A DNA stretch of 64,000 nucleotides from Photobacterium kishitanii. Lineage in GTDB: Bacteria; Pseudomonadota; Gammaproteobacteria; Enterobacterales; Vibrionaceae. How positions within the stretch are numbered: position 1 is the stretch's first letter; each line of letters opens with the position of its first letter. Below, in pieces: positions 62,199 to 64,000 of the stretch. Location of the stretch: contig NZ_PYON01000001.1 in assembly GCF_003026355.1 (NCBI RefSeq), positions 428,510 through 492,509 on the forward strand, read 5' to 3'. Under the pieces are notes generated by a model. The model searched no databases and was not told where the DNA came from. It saw only the letters and a list, made by a program, of their open reading frames with translations. The position numbers and the translations under genes were made by a program.

Positions 62199-63419
62199 TT
62201 GAATTTTGTTTTGGATAATATCGGCACAATAACGTTATTTTTATTAGTGTTTACTGTTGTTGTTAGTTGGTTATTTCGCTCTAAAGAGTTTGCCATCATT
62301 AGAGGCGTTATTTTAACGGTTTATAGTTTAGTTTTTGTTACTATATTTGACACCTTGGTTAGTTTCATCCCTCCTTTGCTTATATTGTTGTTATATAGTT
62401 TAGTATTTATAGACACCTTGCTTCTTATTCGACCAAAGATGCAACCTTTTTGGGTTCGCGTTGTGATAAATTGGCCTGGACAATGGTTTTTAGGTGCAAC
62501 AATAATCGCATTTCCTTGGGCACTATGGTTACTATTTTTTAACAGTGCTGATTTTTTGTATATCCCTTATATACTTGGTTTAATCGGTATATTACAAAAT
62601 TTCCGTATTTCTGAAGAATGTATTGTTATCGATCTCAATGATAACGCACAGCCATCACAACTGAGTCGCCTAGAGTTAGCGCCACCAAGTTCAAATAATA
62701 ACGACACACTGCAGATTATCCAGTTAACCGATCCGCATTTAGGCCCATATATGTCGGTTGCCCGTCTTCAACATATTTGTAAAAACGCAGTCGATAAACA
62801 ACCGGATCTTATTTTATTAACGGGCGACTTTTTGACCATGGAGTCAAAAAGCTCTGTACAAATACTGTCGCAATCACTCCAGCCATTAAAAGACTATAGC
62901 GGCAAAGTATTCGCTTGTATGGGTAACCATGATTACGAAGCACCAGAAATAGTAAAGACAGCCTTGGCTAACAATAATATTACTTTGTTGATAGATGAAG
63001 CGCAGATAGTACAAACTCAACTTGGCCCAGTTGAAGTTATTGGCTTTGATTCTCACGCTAAAGATAGAAAACTTAAACTCAGCAAAGCAATTAAAAGCTT
63101 ACCGAATGAAAAGAATATCATCGCAAGTATTGCTATGCTGCATGATCCAACTCACCTTTCAGATCTACCTCTAATGAACCACCCTATTGATTTATACTTA
63201 AGTGGTCATACACATGGTGGCCTTATGGGATTAGTCAGTTTAGGATTAAAAACGACGGTAATTAGTCTATTTTCAAAATCACCAGATCATGGCTTATGGG
63301 GAATTGATAATACCAAGTTATACGTCCATCGAGGTACAGGCCATTATGGTTTTCCTTTTCGATTAGGCGTACCAACAGAGCATAGTGTTATCAAGGTTAA
63401 ATTAAAGAAATCAAAATAA
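62199..63419 (+). CDS. membrane-anchored metallophosphoesterase
   Basis: This is a 406-residue protein. The N-terminal 150 residues contain about four membrane helices. The calcineurin-like domain has QLTDPHLG, LILLTGDFLTM, MGNHDYEAPE and LSGHTHGG, the metal ligands of YkgE/YaeI-type phosphoesterases. The natural substrate is unknown; some family members act on nucleotides or lipids. The TTG start is preceded by AGGA and has no nearby ATG. Confidence 0.8.
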   Translation: MNFVLDNIGTITLFLLVFTVVVSWLFRSKEFAIIRGVILTVYSLVFVTIFDTLVSFIPPLLILLLYSLVFIDTLLLIRPKMQPFWVRVVINWPGQWFLGATIIAFPWALWLLFFNSADFLYIPYILGLIGILQNFRISEECIVIDLNDNAQPSQLSRLELAPPSSNNNDTLQIIQLTDPHLGPYMSVARLQHICKNAVDKQPDLILLTGDFLTMESKSSVQILSQSLQPLKDYSGKVFACMGNHDYEAPEIVKTALANNNITLLIDEAQIVQTQLGPVEVIGFDSHAKDRKLKLSKAIKSLPNEKNIIASIAMLHDPTHLSDLPLMNHPIDLYLSGHTHGGLMGLVSLGLKTTVISLFSKSPDHGLWGIDNTKLYVHRGTGHYGFPFRLGVPTEHSVIKVKLKKSK

Positions 63420-63606
63420 TAGTGATAGTAATAGTACAGTGATAATTTAGGCTTCGATTCACTGTGCTATTACTGCCATCAAGTCATCACCATCAGATAA
63501 GTTGTTAGCATAAATATGAGCAGCAACAGCCGTTTTACGAAGTAGTTTTAACAGAATAGGACAGGAAGTTGACCAGAAAAAGACAGGATTAATCTAATGA
63601 ATAGAA

Positions 63607-63639
63607 ACAAAAAAAGCCCCACTCTTTCGAATGAGGCTT
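63607..63639 (-). terminator. terminator of the tRNA cluster
   Basis: On the minus strand AAGCCTCATTC and GAGTGGGGCTT form an 11-bp stem (two G-T pairs) with a GAAA loop, followed by a T-run. Confidence 0.85.
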
Positions 63640-63650
63640 TCTCTTGAAAA

Positions 63651-63735
63651 TGGTGCCCGAGGACGGACTTGAACCGTCACTCCCGAAGGAAACGGATTTT
63701 GAATCCGTCGTGTATACCAATTTCACCACTCGGGC
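63651..63735 (-). tRNA. tRNA-Leu (CAA)
   Basis: The minus strand starts GCCCGAGTGGTGAAATTGG, has anticodon loop TTCAAAA (anticodon CAA), a long variable arm typical of tRNA-Leu, the T loop GGTTCAAGTCC and an encoded CCA end. Confidence 0.96.
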
Positions 63736-63754
63736 TTATATTCTCATAAGAGAA

Positions 63755-63828
63755 TGGAGGCGCGTCCCGGAGTCGAACCGAGGTACACGGATTTGCAATC
63801 CGCTGCATAGCCACTCTGCCAACGCGCC
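63755..63828 (-). tRNA. tRNA-Cys (GCA)
   Basis: The minus strand begins GGCGCGTTGGCAGAGTGG, shows GGATTGCAAATCC (anticodon GCA), T loop GGTTCGACTCC and an encoded CCA end; 74 nt. Confidence 0.96.
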
Positions 63829-63880
63829 AACGTTGCTAGATTTCTCTAGGCTGCTGTTAATTACTTAACAACCAAATAGA

Positions 63881-63967
63881 TGGTGCCCCGGGCCGGACTT
63901 GAACCGGCACAGCGCGAACGCCGAGGGATTTTAAATCCCTTGTGTCTACCAATTCCACCACCAGGGC
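63881..63967 (-). tRNA. tRNA-Leu (UAA)
   Basis: The minus strand begins GCCCTGGTGGTGGAATTGG, shows GGGATTTAAAATCCC (anticodon TAA), a long variable arm, T loop GGTTCAAGTCC and an encoded CCA end; 87 nt. More tRNAs may follow beyond the window edge. Confidence 0.96.
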
Positions 63968-64000
63968 ACGCAATTTCTTGCGATGGGTAAGACACCATCT

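Noticed and set aside
63644..63868. Plus-strand 74-codon frame
   Set aside because: It reads across the complement of tRNA-Leu(CAA) and tRNA-Cys.

Overview
The window is ordinary chromosomal DNA of a low-GC marine gammaproteobacterium. The protein sequences, the E. coli-like synteny blocks (rlmI-yccX-tusE-yccA; ygjH ... ebgR-ebgA-ebgC-ygjI) and the mix of ars, qnr and gal genes point to Vibrionaceae, most likely Photobacterium; the genus is an inference. No phage, transposase, IS element or CRISPR array is visible. Most genes are metabolic or transport genes, with clear intrinsic terminators between units.

Layout. 0-6 kb: divergent punR/punC (purine nucleoside efflux) and the arginine ABC operon artPIQM, closed by a 23-bp perfect inverted-repeat terminator shared with an orphan MinE-like gene. 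6-12.4 kb: an HcaT-type MFS gene with a good Fur-box candidate, then a small cytochrome c and a cbb3 oxidase cluster (ccoN, ccoO, and a 728-residue ccoP fused to a three-heme dehydrogenase-type cytochrome, five CXXCH motifs in all). 12.4-17.5 kb: a lysine riboswitch with an RBS-sequestering hairpin ahead of an NhaC-family transporter, a glyoxalase, a chromosomal Qnr pentapeptide protein, a cystatin-like lipoprotein, a CHMI-type isomerase and ygjH. 17.5-30 kb: a galactose/beta-galactoside region with galR, ychN, a small kinase, galTKM (no galE) and ebgR-ebgA-ebgC-ygjI. In E. coli ygjH and ebgR are neighbours, so here the gal genes sit inside that junction. Three GalR-type operators lie at galR, galT and inside ebgA. 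30-34 kb: a membrane PAS-GGDEF-EAL protein and a small unknown gene. 34-45 kb: gltS, an OFA-type MFS transporter, the general amino-acid ABC operon aapJQMP, then yccA-tusE-yccX-rlmI. 45-53 kb: a YccT/CsgI-like protein, a YkuD_2-type enzyme, a cysteine hydrolase, alanine dehydrogenase, a HAD phosphatase and a GAF-PAS-GGDEF-EAL protein. 53-62 kb: an arsenic region in three transcription units: an arsenate reductase-ArsR fusion with a dual-specificity-type phosphatase, gapdh-arsJ behind its own large palindrome, and arsR-acr3 with paired operators. Housekeeping-type genes lie between them. The window ends with a metallophosphoesterase and tRNA-Leu(CAA), tRNA-Cys(GCA) and tRNA-Leu(UAA) on the minus strand.

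The most unusual items are the penta-heme CcoP fusion, the orphan MinE paralogue, the ArsC-ArsR fusion that has lost the classical arsenite-binding cysteines together with its phosphatase partner, and the palindromic operator inside ebgA. All identifications come from reading the sequence and from memory of the families; no database search was run.
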